From: Clostridia bacterium
GTDB lineage: Bacteria > Bacillota > Clostridia > Oscillospirales > Acutalibacteraceae
Reading direction: 5' to 3'
DNA length: 64,000 nt
NCBI GenBank assembly: GCA_017465085.1
Contig: JAFTWW010000010.1
Location: 38,080-102,079, forward strand
Translations under genes and position numbers: made by a program
Shown: positions 8,580 through 17,697 of the stretch, one piece after another
Layout of the letters: each line of letters begins with the position of its first letter
How positions within the stretch are numbered: position 1 is the first letter of the stretch
The notes under the pieces: model-generated
The model's input: the letters and a program-made list of their open reading frames with translations, nothing else
Databases searched by the model: none
What the model was told of the DNA's origin: nothing

Positions 8580-9545
8580 TTAGGAGAGGGGCTCATATCC
8601 TTCGGGAACAGTGATACCGAGTTCTTCACAAAGAGTCTTGTTATACTTCTTAACGGGATTGTTATCATACTCAATAGCCATCTCGGCAATATCAGCCTCG
8701 CCCTTTAAGATTTTAGCAGCCATTTCGCCGGTAGTTTTGCCGAGCTCTTCGTAGCTGATGGAAAGGGTGGCAATGCCGCAACCTGAGCATATACCTGCTT
8801 CACCTGCGATAATAGGCACCTTTTTGGGAGCAACAACACCGTTAATGGTTTCTGTGCAGGAAGCTGCAGTATTATCGGTGGGTATGTAAAGAGCATCACA
8901 AGCGCCGGCTGCAGCCTCGGCAACCTGAGCTACATCTTCAGAGCCTGCGAAGGTGTATTCCTTAACAGTAAGACCTTTACCTTCAAGATATTCCTTAACA
9001 ACCTTCACCTGATAAGCAGAGTTTGCTTCTGCAGAGCAAGAAAGCATACCTACTGTTTTAGCATCGGGAACAAGGTCAATAATCATCTGAGCCTGCTCGG
9101 TAAGGGGAGCCAAATCACTGGTACCTGAAACATTACCGCCAACTGTACCGCTGAAATCTTTAATACCAAGGGCAACACCGTATTCGGTAACAGATGTTCC
9201 AAGAATCGGGATTTCCTCGGTGGCATTGTAAGCGGCCTGCAGGGCAGGGGTGGCGTTAGCCATAATTAAATCTACCTTTTTGGATACGAAATCGTTAACG
9301 GCAGTAACACAGGTATCGGGATTATTCGCGGCATTAACCTCAATAAATTCAACGTTATCTTCGCCGAGAGCAGCAATAACTGCATCCTTAAAGCCCTTTG
9401 TTGCGGCATCTAATGCATCGTGGGTAACAAGCTGACAAATACCGATGGTGTATTTACCATCATCCTTATTGCCGCAACCTGCAAAGCAAAGACAGCAACC
9501 CAAAATCATACATACACATAAAATAGACGCGAGAATTTTTTTCAT
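8580..9545 (-). CDS. ABC transporter substrate-binding lipoprotein (COG2984)
   Basis: Translation most likely starts at ATG 9545, which is preceded by AGGAGG at 7 bases. An upstream in-frame start at 9605 has no such site. The 321-residue product has a lipobox CFAGC (about residues 21-25). The mature region belongs to the COG2984 binding-protein family: GICQLVTHDALDAATKGF, ATPALQAAYNAT, GTSVTEYGVALG, and YIPTDNTAASC. It is an extracellular receptor for the downstream permease and ATPase. The substrate is probably an aromatic amino acid or similar, by family only. Confidence 0.88.
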   Translation of the reverse strand: MKKILASILCVCMILGCCLCFAGCGNKDDGKYTIGICQLVTHDALDAATKGFKDAVIAALGEDNVEFIEVNAANNPDTCVTAVNDFVSKKVDLIMANATPALQAAYNATEEIPILGTSVTEYGVALGIKDFSGTVGGNVSGTSDLAPLTEQAQMIIDLVPDAKTVGMLSCSAEANSAYQVKVVKEYLEGKGLTVKEYTFAGSEDVAQVAEAAAGACDALYIPTDNTAASCTETINGVVAPKKVPIIAGEAGICSGCGIATLSISYEELGKTTGEMAAKILKGEADIAEMAIEYDNNPVKKYNKTLCEELGITVPEGYEPLS

Positions 9546-9605
9546 AAAATTGCCTCCTATTTGTGAAATATTTAACAAATACCTCACAATAATTGATTTG
9601 CACAT

Positions 9606-9634
9606 ATTATATCACTTTAAAGCGTTAAAGTCAA
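9606..9634 (-). promoter_or_regulatory. Promoter of the COG2984 transporter operon
   Basis: On the minus strand: TTGACT (9629-9634), 17 bp, TATAAT (9606-9611). The roughly 55-base leader contains an imperfect palindrome (TTGTGA ... TCACAA, about 9565-9595) that could be an operator just upstream of the ribosome site. Confidence 0.8.
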
Positions 9635-10088
9635 TAGGCAAAACCATATTTTGTATAAAAGAGAATAAGAGAGTCTTTATCACTCATATTAAACCGATAA
9701 TTTTCCGTTAGGTCAACAATATATAATGTAATCAAAAAATACATCCTGATAGCCGACAAATAGCATATAAAATAAAAAAGCAATCGAATAGAAATTTTTC
9801 CAACGATACTTAATATGTCAGAAAAAAACTGATTCGATTACAGAAAGGTAAGTTTTGAGCAATTTTCAAAAAAGTCAGTAAAAAATTTAAAATATGGATT
9901 AAAGGAAGAGTATTGAAATTAAATATTCAAAAAATTAAAAACAACACGGGCAAATTCAAAAGTAATTCGAAAACATAAATTAGCGATTAAATTCTGATGC
10001 TGCAACAATTTATAAATAAGAGAGTTATAAGGTCGTTATAGGCGGAACACGGCAAATAACCCCGAAAACAGCCAATTTCACTCCCCCC
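9635..10088. other. AT-rich non-coding stretch
   Basis: About 450 bases with no credible ORF on either strand, no tRNA and no clear terminator. I see only A/T-rich sequence. Any function, such as an old gene remnant, cannot be supported. Confidence 0.6.
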
Positions 10089-10090
10089 GA

Positions 10091-10118
10091 ATTATACAAA
10101 ATATTCATTTTGTATAAT
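10091..10118. other. dif-like 28-bp palindrome near the xerD-like gene
   Basis: Two perfectly inverted 11-bp arms (ATTATACAAAA and TTTTGTATAAT) flank a 6-bp centre (TATTCA). This is the 11-6-11 geometry of Xer recombination sites. The right arm resembles the XerD half-site consensus TTATGTNNAAT. A perfect 16-bp palindrome, GATAAAACGTTTTATC, follows at 10121-10136. The site lies about 90 bases beyond the 3' end of the recombinase gene. It could also be a regulator site or a weak terminator. Confidence 0.4.
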
Positions 10119-10174
10119 TAGATAAAACGTTTTATCGGTCCAAACAGTAATATCCCCTATGGGTTTTGCTTATT

Positions 10175-10212
10175 AAAATAACCGCCTACTTATATCTAGT
10201 GGCGGTTATTTT
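10175..10212 (-). terminator. Terminator of the spoIIM-xerD operon
   Basis: AAAATAACCGCC pairs perfectly with GGCGGTTATTTT across a 14-nt loop. The stem overlaps the last codons and stop of the xerD-like gene. On the minus strand it is followed by a short TTTTAATAAG tract. Confidence 0.75.
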
Positions 10213-11096
10213 TTAGCAAGCGGATGGAATTTTGCATAAGACTGAACATATTTACTCTTAACAAGCTGGGCGTAAACCTGCGTTGAAGAAATATCGGAAT
10301 GACCTAACATCTCTTTAATATCTTTGAGCTGTGCCCCGTTCTCCAACAGATGCGCCGCAAAGGAATGCCTTAATGTATGCGGAGTGATATCCTTGTTTAT
10401 ACCCGCCTTTTCGGCATAATGCTTGATTATCTTCCAAAATCCCTGTCTGGACATTGGTTGTCCATTCATATTGGTAAATAATATATCGGTATCATCATCC
10501 TCAACCATTGCAGGTCTTACCGAATTGATATAATCGTTAAGGTGCCTTATTGCCGCAGGATATATAGGAATAATACGCTCATTTTTAGAGCCATGTGTAT
10601 GTAAAATGCCAACCTGTGTGTTAATATCGTTAATGCTCAGCTCGATAAGCTCCGATACTTTTATGCCTGTTGCATACAGTAGCTCGAGCATAGCCTTATC
10701 CCTTATTCCTTTATAATCACGGTTATCAGGCTGAGAAAGCAACAGAACAATTTCGTTTGCATCCAGTACATCGGGGAGCTTCTTCTCTGCCTTCTTAAAT
10801 TTAATAGCATCTGTTGGATTATGCTTCACAACATCGGCTGTAATAAGATACTTAAAATAGCATCTTAGCGATGCAACTATTCTGGTTTTTGTTGCTTCTG
10901 ATTTACCTAAGAAATCAAGATAATCTATATATTTCCTTATAGTGCTTTCATTTACCCTATCTATATTGTGAATATCGTTGTTGGCGCAGTAAGTAACAAA
11001 TTGATTAACATCGCGAATATAGGCTTCTAATGTATTGGCAGATGTCTTCTTAACATCATTAAGATAAACCTTATAGCCATCTAAAAAATCCTTCAT
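10206..11096 (-). CDS. xerD: XerD-type tyrosine recombinase with altered catalytic residues
   Basis: A 296-residue protein with an N-terminal SAM-like core-binding domain (residues 1-85) and a C-terminal catalytic domain. HTLRHSFAAHLL, LGHSDISSTQVYA and the Tyr nucleophile are present. The first catalytic Arg, expected in ATGLRVSEL, is Lys (ATGIKVSELIEL, codon AAA). The beta-hairpin Lys of GKGNKER is replaced in THGSKNER. AAGGAGG precedes the ATG. It follows spoIIM, as ripX/xerD does in Bacillus subtilis, so it is probably the chromosome-dimer recombinase orthologue. Whether these changes are usual for the lineage cannot be told here. Confidence 0.85.
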   Translation of the reverse strand: MKDFLDGYKVYLNDVKKTSANTLEAYIRDVNQFVTYCANNDIHNIDRVNESTIRKYIDYLDFLGKSEATKTRIVASLRCYFKYLITADVVKHNPTDAIKFKKAEKKLPDVLDANEIVLLLSQPDNRDYKGIRDKAMLELLYATGIKVSELIELSINDINTQVGILHTHGSKNERIIPIYPAAIRHLNDYINSVRPAMVEDDDTDILFTNMNGQPMSRQGFWKIIKHYAEKAGINKDITPHTLRHSFAAHLLENGAQLKDIKEMLGHSDISSTQVYAQLVKSKYVQSYAKFHPLAKK

Positions 11097-11119
11097 ACTG
11101 CACCTCCTTTTAACGAAAT

Positions 11120-11752
11120 CTATATAAATTCAAAATAAGAAATCAAAGCCTTGGAAAGCAAAGCATCAACAATGGACGCTCCGATTATTGCCGATAAATA
11201 TATAAGATAATATCCGCAATAATCCTTAAAAATTAAAAACAAATTTGCAGGGCGGCTATTGGGAAAAGTAAGCTTTGCAAACTCAAAAGAAAAACGAATG
11301 GATTTCCCTGCAGCAATAACAAGAGCAATAACGAATACTGCCGCTACAGGAATAACTATTAAGGCATTAAAAGCAATGCCCTTGAGTAGATATGTACTAC
11401 AAATATGGGCGCACAAAATACCGTAAAAAAAACCGGAAGCCATTTTAAGCAACGGTACAATAACAATACCCATAAGCGATGCTCCGCACAAGAAAAACAA
11501 AAGCAAAACTAAAAACCGCATTTCGAATGAGTATGCAAATATTTTAATAAAGCCCCTACCCTGCCTTGCTGCCAGAAAATAATCAAACAGCCACTCAGCA
11601 ACTTTAACAGCAACAGTACTATTTTTATAAGAAACACAACCAACTATGATACCAATGATAAATGCAGCGGTTAACATAATAGTTGTTTTGTTATCTCTTA
11701 AAAAACCTAAGATATTGTTTTTATTGAAATTTAATATTGCGCTTTTATTCAT
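11120..11752 (-). CDS. spoIIM: Stage II sporulation protein M
   Basis: The start chosen is ATG 11752, preceded by AAGGAGTG. A longer in-frame extension to 11848 has no ribosome site. The 210-residue product has about five hydrophobic segments in the SpoIIM (DUF95) pattern, beginning LTAAFIIGIIVGCVSY. SpoIIM is part of the SpoIIDMP peptidoglycan-hydrolase complex that drives septal thinning and engulfment in the mother-cell membrane. It shares a transcript with the xerD-like gene 23 bases downstream. A possible promoter (TTGACA then TAAATG) lies near 11844-11872. Confidence 0.85.
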   Translation of the reverse strand: MNKSAILNFNKNNILGFLRDNKTTIMLTAAFIIGIIVGCVSYKNSTVAVKVAEWLFDYFLAARQGRGFIKIFAYSFEMRFLVLLLFFLCGASLMGIVIVPLLKMASGFFYGILCAHICSTYLLKGIAFNALIVIPVAAVFVIALVIAAGKSIRFSFEFAKLTFPNSRPANLFLIFKDYCGYYLIYLSAIIGASIVDALLSKALISYFEFI

Positions 11753-11886
11753 ATACGAACACTCCTTACCGCTTAATATATATGCGGCAAAAGGACAAGA
11801 TATGAAAAGCACAATATTTGGGAATTCCCTATCGCTAACACACAACATTTAGAAAAAATCGCAGTTTATGTCAACTAAATGGCGTT

Positions 11887-11978
11887 AAAAAAACAACCTC
11901 TCAAAATCGAAAAATGCGAATTTAAGAGTTGTTCGATAAGAAAAACACACCTAATTATCCACCTTTTTGCGAGGTGAC
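11887..11978 (-). ncRNA. Candidate small RNA with its own promoter and terminator
   Basis: On the minus strand there is a strong promoter, TTGACA (12008-12013), 17 bp, TATAAA (11985-11990). About 50-90 bases later comes a long stem-loop (11892-11933) followed by seven T. The roughly 92-nt transcript contains a CACCT/AGGTG hairpin and no ORF. The spoIIM promoter-like boxes lie downstream of this terminator, so the unit may be an independent small RNA. It could equally be an attenuated leader of spoIIM. I do not recognise a known RNA family. Confidence 0.45.
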
Positions 11979-12176
11979 AATATATTTATACTACAATTCA
12001 GGGATTATGTCAACAACTAATTTTGAATTGAAAAATATTATGTAAACTATTTATGTAAACCACACAATATCTTGTTTTCGTAATAATTTTTTATCCCAAA
12101 TTGTAGTAAATTCCTCTTTAATTTTTTAACAAATTATGATATAATAATGAATATGCATAAACAAGGAGATTTAATA

Positions 12177-12911
12177 ATGAACAAAACTGCAATAATAACC
12201 GGAGCCTCTAAGGGTATCGGCGCCGCAACTGCCATATATTTTGCAAGCAAGGGCTACAATGTTGTTATTAACTATAACGATTCCTATCAATCCGCTGCCC
12301 TACTCTCCCGTTCCCTGAACGAACAAGGCTTCAAAACAATAGCAATAAAAGCCAATGTTGCCAACAAACTTGATGCCGAACGGCTCATTAAAGAAACTGC
12401 TGATCGCTTTGGCGGTGTTGATGTTCTTGTTAACAATGCAGGCGTTTCCCATATAGATATGATAACCGATACTGATGAATTTGATTCGGATAGAATATTT
12501 GATATTAATCTTAAAGGTGTTTACAACTGTTGCAGAGCAGTAACACCAGTTATGGTTAATCAGAAAAGCGGAAAAATTATAAATATATCTTCTATGTGGG
12601 GTCAGGTCGGTGCTTCCTGTGAGGTAGCATATTCGGCATCTAAGGCGGGTGTGATCGGTCTTACAAAAGCGCTTGCAAAGGAATTAGCTCCAAGTGGAAT
12701 TACTGTAAATGCTGTTGCTCCAGGGTTAATTGAAACCTCAATGAACAACGATATTCCCGCCGAGGATTTAAGCGAATTTGTTGAGGAGATTCCTCTTGGC
12801 AGAATGGGCTCCCCAAACGAAATTGCCGCTGCTGTATATTTCTTGGCTTCAGGTGAGGCTGATTATATAACAGGTCAGGTTTTAGGTATTAACGGCGGTT
12901 ATGTTATGTAA
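12177..12911 (+). CDS. fabG: SDR-family 3-oxoacyl-ACP reductase-like protein
   Basis: The start is ATG 12177, preceded by AAGGAG at 8 bases. The upstream ATG at 12147 lacks a site. The 244-residue product has the classical short-chain dehydrogenase motifs: TGASKGIG cofactor loop at the N-terminus, NNAGVSH, catalytic Ser in NISSMWGQVG, and YSASK. It ends with the FabG-type GQVLGINGGY. FabG reduces beta-ketoacyl-ACP with NADPH in fatty-acid synthesis. As a lone gene outside a fab cluster it may instead act on another ketone substrate. A -10 box TATAAT (12140-12145) precedes it. Confidence 0.82.
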   Translation: MNKTAIITGASKGIGAATAIYFASKGYNVVINYNDSYQSAALLSRSLNEQGFKTIAIKANVANKLDAERLIKETADRFGGVDVLVNNAGVSHIDMITDTDEFDSDRIFDINLKGVYNCCRAVTPVMVNQKSGKIINISSMWGQVGASCEVAYSASKAGVIGLTKALAKELAPSGITVNAVAPGLIETSMNNDIPAEDLSEFVEEIPLGRMGSPNEIAAAVYFLASGEADYITGQVLGINGGYVM

Positions 12912-12915
12912 AATT

Positions 12916-12950
12916 AAATCGGTGTAGCTACTGGCTACACCGATTTTTTT
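12916..12950 (+). terminator. Terminator after the fabG-like gene (bidirectional)
   Basis: AAATCGGTGTAGC / GCTACACCGATTT, with a 5-nt loop and T7. It separates this gene from the convergent GNAT gene whose stop lies at 12953. Confidence 0.88.
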
Positions 12951-12952
12951 AT

Positions 12953-13438
12953 TTACTTATTAAGAAATTCAAAGGCTATTCTAGGATCGCCGTTTTCAAG
13001 ATAAATAATACCGCAACGCTTAAAATCATTCTTCTCTAAAAGATGTTGCATAACCTTATTATCCTCGTGGGTATCTATTCGAAGATTTTTCGAAAAGCCC
13101 TTGCAAAAATCGAGGCATACTTTAAGCACACCTTTGGATTTGCCGGCGCTTGCCACTCTGTGAACAGCAAAATACTCTTCATCAGATAACCAGGCGCCGT
13201 TTTCTATATAACAGTATGTTGGATCCTCTCCTTTTATAAAAGCAAAAACAGCGTGTATTTCCCCATCAATTTCAAGAACAAACAACTGTTTTTTATCTAT
13301 ATCCTCCATCAGAATTTCTTTTTGAGGATACCCGCCGTTCCATTGAGTTGCATTGCCTGTGCTTCTCATAAATTTTCTAGCCGTTTCATAAACGGAAAGA
13401 ATCTCATCAATATCTTTAAATTTTGCTAATCTTATCAT
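12953..13438 (-). CDS. GNAT family N-acetyltransferase
   Basis: A 161-residue protein with GNAT topology. The N-terminal IRLAKFKDIDEILSVYETAR is the first strand and helix. LFVLEIDGEIHAVFAF forms the central strands. A VHRVASAGKSKGVLKVCLDF segment corresponds to the acetyl-CoA binding loop (R/Q-x-x-G-x-G/A region, here degenerate as ASAGKSKG). It is the last gene of the yqfC-mutS2 operon, 3 bases after the mutS2 stop. The substrate is unknown. Confidence 0.75.
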   Translation of the reverse strand: MIRLAKFKDIDEILSVYETARKFMRSTGNATQWNGGYPQKEILMEDIDKKQLFVLEIDGEIHAVFAFIKGEDPTYCYIENGAWLSDEEYFAVHRVASAGKSKGVLKVCLDFCKGFSKNLRIDTHEDNKVMQHLLEKNDFKRCGIIYLENGDPRIAFEFLNK

Positions 13439-13441
13439 AAT

Positions 13442-15829
13442 TTATTCCTTAAATTCTGCTATTGTAACGCCATCTTCACCCTCACCGAAGACGCCGAGCC
13501 TGTAGGCTTTAATGGATTTATGGGAACGAAGATATCCCTGAACAGATTTCCGCAATACCCCCGTACCCTTGCCGTGAATAATCCTGATTGATTCAAGGTG
13601 AGAAAGAATTGCATTATCAATATATTTATCGAGCTCCAGGATAGCCTCATCCGATGCCATACCCCTTAAATCGATTTCACCCGAAACGCTGCGCATAGCA
13701 TTAGAAATCATATTATTTACTCTACGTGTTTTTTTATGCTCGGTGGAAACGGATGATTTTTTAATTCGCAGTTCATCAAGACCTACCCACATCTTCATGG
13801 AACCCGACATTACATATACTCTCTTGCCCTTTTCATCGGTATCAATAACGGTTGCATCGCGGTTAATACTGCCAATGACAACAATATCGTTTTTCTTTGG
13901 CATAACGCTTAACTTTTCGCGGTTATCATGTTGATTTTCAATGGGATCGGCAAGTTCATCAAGCGCGTTTAGAGTCTTTTTATAGTTAAGCCTTGCCGCC
14001 TCAACACTTTTAGCTGCATTTTCTGCAGTAATAGTTTTCTTGGCTTACTCCAACTGATTAAGTAACACAGAAGATTTGTTTCGGGCATCATCAATTATCT
14101 GATTTGCCTTTTCTCTGGTTTTTTCCATCAGTTTTTCCTGCTTGATTTTGAACTCATGCTCAAGCATTTCGGTACGCTTTTTGCTCTCATAAAGCTCAAG
14201 CCTCAGCTTTGAAGATTTCCTCTGCTCCTCCTCAGCTGCCTGTCTTGCCTTTTCAAGTGATGCCACAACCCTCTCAAAACGCATATCATCTTCAGTAACT
14301 TGATTCCTTGCGCTATCGATAATAAAGTCATTAAGGCCTAATTTCCGAGATATTTCAAAGGCATTAGACCGACCCGGAACACCTATAATAAGTCTATAAG
14401 TCGGTTTTAAGGTATTAACATCAAATTCACAGCTTGCATTTTCAACCCTGAAACTATCAAGAGCATAGGATTTAAGTTCGGGATAGTGAGTAGTAGCAAC
14501 AGTTTTTGCTCCGTTTTCGGTAAGCTGCATAAGTATTGCTTTTGCAAGCGCGGCGCCCTCTATGGGATCGGTACCTGCGCAAAGCTCATCAAAGAGAACC
14601 AAGGAGTTATCATCAAACTCATCTAAGATAGAAATGATATTAACCATATGGGATGAAAAAGTTGATAGAGATTGCTCTATGCTCTGCTCATCACCGATAT
14701 CAGCAAAAATTTTATCAAATACCGCAATCTCGCTGTTATCATCGGCGGGTATCATAAGACCGCACATTGCCATAAAGGTAAGCAAACCAACGGTTTTAAG
14801 GGTTACCGTTTTACCGCCGGTATTGGGACCGGTAATAATTAGGGTATCGTATTCTTCGCCGAGAGAAACTGTTATTGGAACGACCTTTCTTTTATCAATA
14901 AGCGGATGACGGGCATTTTTAAGATAAATGTAACCCTTATCATTGATTTTAGGCACAACAGCGCCCATTTTATAAGCAAGCTTAGCCTTGGCAAAGATAA
15001 TATTAAGCTCCAATAGTGCATTGTAGGAATTTTTTATAGTATCAGAAAAATCGGCAACCTCCGCAGAAATTTCCGCAAGAATCCGAGCAATTTCTTCCTG
15101 CTCCTTTGCTCTTAAAACTCTGATTTCATTATTGGTTTCAACAACGCTCATAGGCTCTATGAACAGCGTTGAGCCACTAGATGATGTATCGTGAAGAATG
15201 CCCTTGATTTCGCCTCGGTACTCCGCGCGAACGGGCACAACATATCGGCCATCTCTTTGGGTGATAATGGCATCCTGCAGGTATTTTGCAGTTTGACCTC
15301 TAATAATCTTTTCAAGGTTATCTCGAAGCTTTGATGATGCCGAAGAAATTTTTCTTCGCAAATCCGCTAATGTTGGAGAAGCGTTATCGTTTATCTCATC
15401 CTCGGATTTTATGGCAAAGTTAATTTTATTTTCTAAATAATTATTGGGATTAAGAGCATTGAAATAACAATCGATGGAGGTTTCATTTACACCCGAACAA
15501 TCCTCACGCCATTTTTTAACCGTTCTTATATTTCTGAGAATCTCTGCAACCGTTAAAAGTTCTTTTGCTGAAAGAGATGCGCCTACATTTGCCCTTGCAA
15601 GCATCGAAGAAACATTAGAGCAGGCAGTAAACACGGGAGCAGAATATTTAGCCATAAACAAATAGGCATCCTCGGTCTGCCTTAAAAGAGCTTTAACCTC
15701 CCCGAAATTACGGGAAGGTCTAATAAGCAATGCCGTATCCTTAGCTTCAGGCATGGTTGCTTCCTCAGCCAAAAATTCTAGAATACGGTTAAGTTCTAAA
15801 GTAGTAATCTGTTTTTCTAAGTTATACAT
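13442..15829 (-). pseudogene. mutS2: mutS2 interrupted by an in-frame TAA
   Basis: The reading frame runs from ATG 15829 (GAGG upstream) to 13442 with one internal stop, TAA at 14045-14047. Before it lie the MutS core, Walker A GPNTGGKT, the DEL ATPase segment LFDELCAGTDP, and the start of a charged coiled coil. After it, in the same frame, come about 50 coiled-coil residues, a KOW-like stretch (NDIVVIGSINRDATVI) and the Smr nuclease domain with IRIIHGKGTGVLR. Without the stop the length is about 794 residues, normal for MutS2. MutS2 acts on recombination intermediates and collided ribosomes. The break may be real, a population variant or an assembly error. A downstream restart at 13903 is conceivable. 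Confidence 0.85.
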
Positions 15830-15836
15830 TTTAACC

Positions 15837-16574
15837 TCAAATAATACTGTTGTAAAAATCAAGCGTGGTAAATTTATGCTCGGTTTGTAATGTTATGTAT
15901 TTCTCTGTAATATCCGATAAAATTTTGGTTTCCCTCTCGGGTATTTCAAAGGAATATAAGCTCTCCAACTTTGAATAAACAATATGCCGCATTGCCTTAA
16001 GAACGGCAGGATTTATCTCCTTGCAGTATTCTCCTTTTCGGCAGTTTTCACAGTACAAAACACCCTCATAGGTATTGAAATACATAACATCCGCTTCAAA
16101 TTCGCCGCAACCATCACAGGCTACTAAATTAGGCGTATAACCTGAAATAGAAGCTATTCTCAGCTCGGTTATTGCCTTAATAAGAGCAAGTGGCCGCTTC
16201 TTTTCGGTTATAAAATGAAGCGAATTTAATATAAGCCTTAAAAATTCTTCACCGTTTTCATCATAGGGGCCCAGCACAAGGCAAAGCTCACACAGATATT
16301 GCGATAAGGCGAGAACATCAATATCACTGCCTGCGCCAAAAAACATTCGGTTAACGGTAGCTTCACGGATTTTATATGTATCTCCCTTTTTATCGATATC
16401 AAAATCGGAATAGGATAAAAGACCGGTTGCCGACCCCCTGCGGCTTTTAATACTCTTTGCGCCAACCGCAAATGCTTTTATTACGCCGTAGTCTCTGGTC
16501 ATAATAGTAACCAATCTGTCATTATCACCGATATTCATTTCTTTTATAACAAGTCCATCGGTTGAAAAGCCCAT
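15837..16574 (-). CDS. recO: DNA repair protein RecO
   Basis: The start is set at ATG 16574 (GGGGGA upstream), where MGFSTDGLVIKEMNIGDNDRL matches the RecO OB-fold beginning. The longer frame to 16616 overlaps yqzL. The 245-residue product carries the zinc-binding Cys4 of RecO (CDGCG, then CENC about 22 residues later). RecO loads RecA with RecR at single-strand gaps. Its position between yqzL and mutS2 fits the conserved Firmicute order. Confidence 0.9.
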   Translation of the reverse strand: MGFSTDGLVIKEMNIGDNDRLVTIMTRDYGVIKAFAVGAKSIKSRRGSATGLLSYSDFDIDKKGDTYKIREATVNRMFFGAGSDIDVLALSQYLCELCLVLGPYDENGEEFLRLILNSLHFITEKKRPLALIKAITELRIASISGYTPNLVACDGCGEFEADVMYFNTYEGVLYCENCRKGEYCKEINPAVLKAMRHIVYSKLESLYSFEIPERETKILSDITEKYITLQTEHKFTTLDFYNSII

Positions 16575-16575
16575 C

Positions 16576-16680
16576 TTATCCCCCAAAATCGTTGTTCTTA
16601 TGGCAGGAATCAACATATTTGAGATAATCCTCCACCCTGCCTGTTAAAACAAATTTATTCCATTCTTTTTCTCCTACCAT
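16576..16680 (-). CDS. yqzL: YqzL-like small protein
   Basis: A 34-residue ORF beginning MVGEKEWNKFVLTGRVEDY, in exactly the era-recO position where Firmicutes carry yqzL. The E-W-x-x-F-x-x-T-G-x-V-x-D-Y-L pattern is the hallmark of that family. GGGAGG lies 11 bases upstream of the ATG, a slightly long spacing. The gene ends one base before recO begins. Function is unknown. Longer in-frame starts back to 16773 overlap era. Confidence 0.75.
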   Translation of the reverse strand: MVGEKEWNKFVLTGRVEDYLKYVDSCHKNNDFGG

Positions 16681-16759
16681 AAAGCATTTAACCTCCCAGA
16701 TGTTTTCACTAATAGGTTTTGTTAAAACAAAGAAAATATGGTAGGAAAATAATTCAAAA

Positions 16760-17686
16760 TCAATTATTATCAAGACCGAAGGTGTGGATAAGACCTTGAC
16801 GGTTACGCCAGTCCTCCTTAACCTTCACCCAAAGCTTAACCGATGCCTTAATGCCAAAAAACTTTTCTATATCGTATCTTGCCATTGTGCCTATCTTTTT
16901 AAGCATAGAGCCGCCTTTACCAATAACAATGCCTTTATGGGTATCCTTCTCGCAATAAATAACTGCTTCAACCTCGATTATAGGCTCACCCGCCGCATTA
17001 TCGCGCTCATAGAACTTTTCAAGATCAACCGCGATACCGTGTGGCACCTCTTTGCTCAATGTAAGCAAAAGCTTCTCTCTTATCATTTCGGCAACCATTA
17101 CCTTTTCGGGTTGATCGGTAACATCGCTGGCATCAAAATAATGAGGAGAAGGTTTTTTATACTTTTCAAGTTCTTTAAGCAATATGCAAACTCCATCACC
17201 GCTTTTAGCAGAAAGAGGTACTACCGCTTCGAAATCAAAATACTTAGTATAAGCCTTAATTATATCAAGAATTTTCTCTTTATCGGTAAGTAAATCAATT
17301 TTGTTAATTACCAACAGGCATTTAAGTTTTTTTGCCTTAACGGATTCTAAAAGCGCTAATTCCGCCGCAGGTATATTATCTTCATCAATAGTAAAATCGG
17401 GACATGCATCAACAACTAAAACAGCGGCATCTACGTCACTCATACCGCTGTCAACGGCCTTGATCATATTTGTTCCCAATAGATTGTGGGGCTTGTGAAA
17501 ACCTGGAGTATCAATAAAAACATATTGGGTTTCTTCCTTTGTAAGAATACCCATAATCCGTGTTCGCGTAGTTTGAGGCTTGTCCGAAACGATGGCAACC
17601 TTCTGACCTAAAATCTTATTCATAAGAGAAGATTTGCCCACATTGGCTCTGCCGATTATAGTTATAAAAGCGGATTGCTGTGCCAT
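16760..17686 (-). CDS. era: GTPase Era
   Basis: A 308-residue protein with all G motifs: GRANVGKSSL (G1), TTRTRI (G2), DTPGFHKP (G3), NKID (G4) and SAKSGDG (G5). A C-terminal KH domain with GKGGSMLKKIG follows. Era binds the 3' end of 16S rRNA and helps assemble the 30S subunit at the membrane. It is in the usual ybeY-era order, 11 bases after ybeY. Cdd and DgkA genes, often found between them in other Firmicutes, are absent. Confidence 0.97.
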   Translation of the reverse strand: MAQQSAFITIIGRANVGKSSLMNKILGQKVAIVSDKPQTTRTRIMGILTKEETQYVFIDTPGFHKPHNLLGTNMIKAVDSGMSDVDAAVLVVDACPDFTIDEDNIPAAELALLESVKAKKLKCLLVINKIDLLTDKEKILDIIKAYTKYFDFEAVVPLSAKSGDGVCILLKELEKYKKPSPHYFDASDVTDQPEKVMVAEMIREKLLLTLSKEVPHGIAVDLEKFYERDNAAGEPIIEVEAVIYCEKDTHKGIVIGKGGSMLKKIGTMARYDIEKFFGIKASVKLWVKVKEDWRNRQGLIHTFGLDNN

Positions 17687-17697
17687 AATTACATCCT

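Noticed and set aside
9635-10088. Remnant of a gene in the AT-rich gap
   Set aside because: No open frame of useful length with a ribosome site, and no recognisable domain on either strand.
14045-14047. Programmed stop-codon readthrough in mutS2
   Set aside because: No readthrough context, selenocysteine insertion element or conserved second reading is visible. The stop is TAA, not TGA. Mutation, strain variation or sequence error are simpler explanations.
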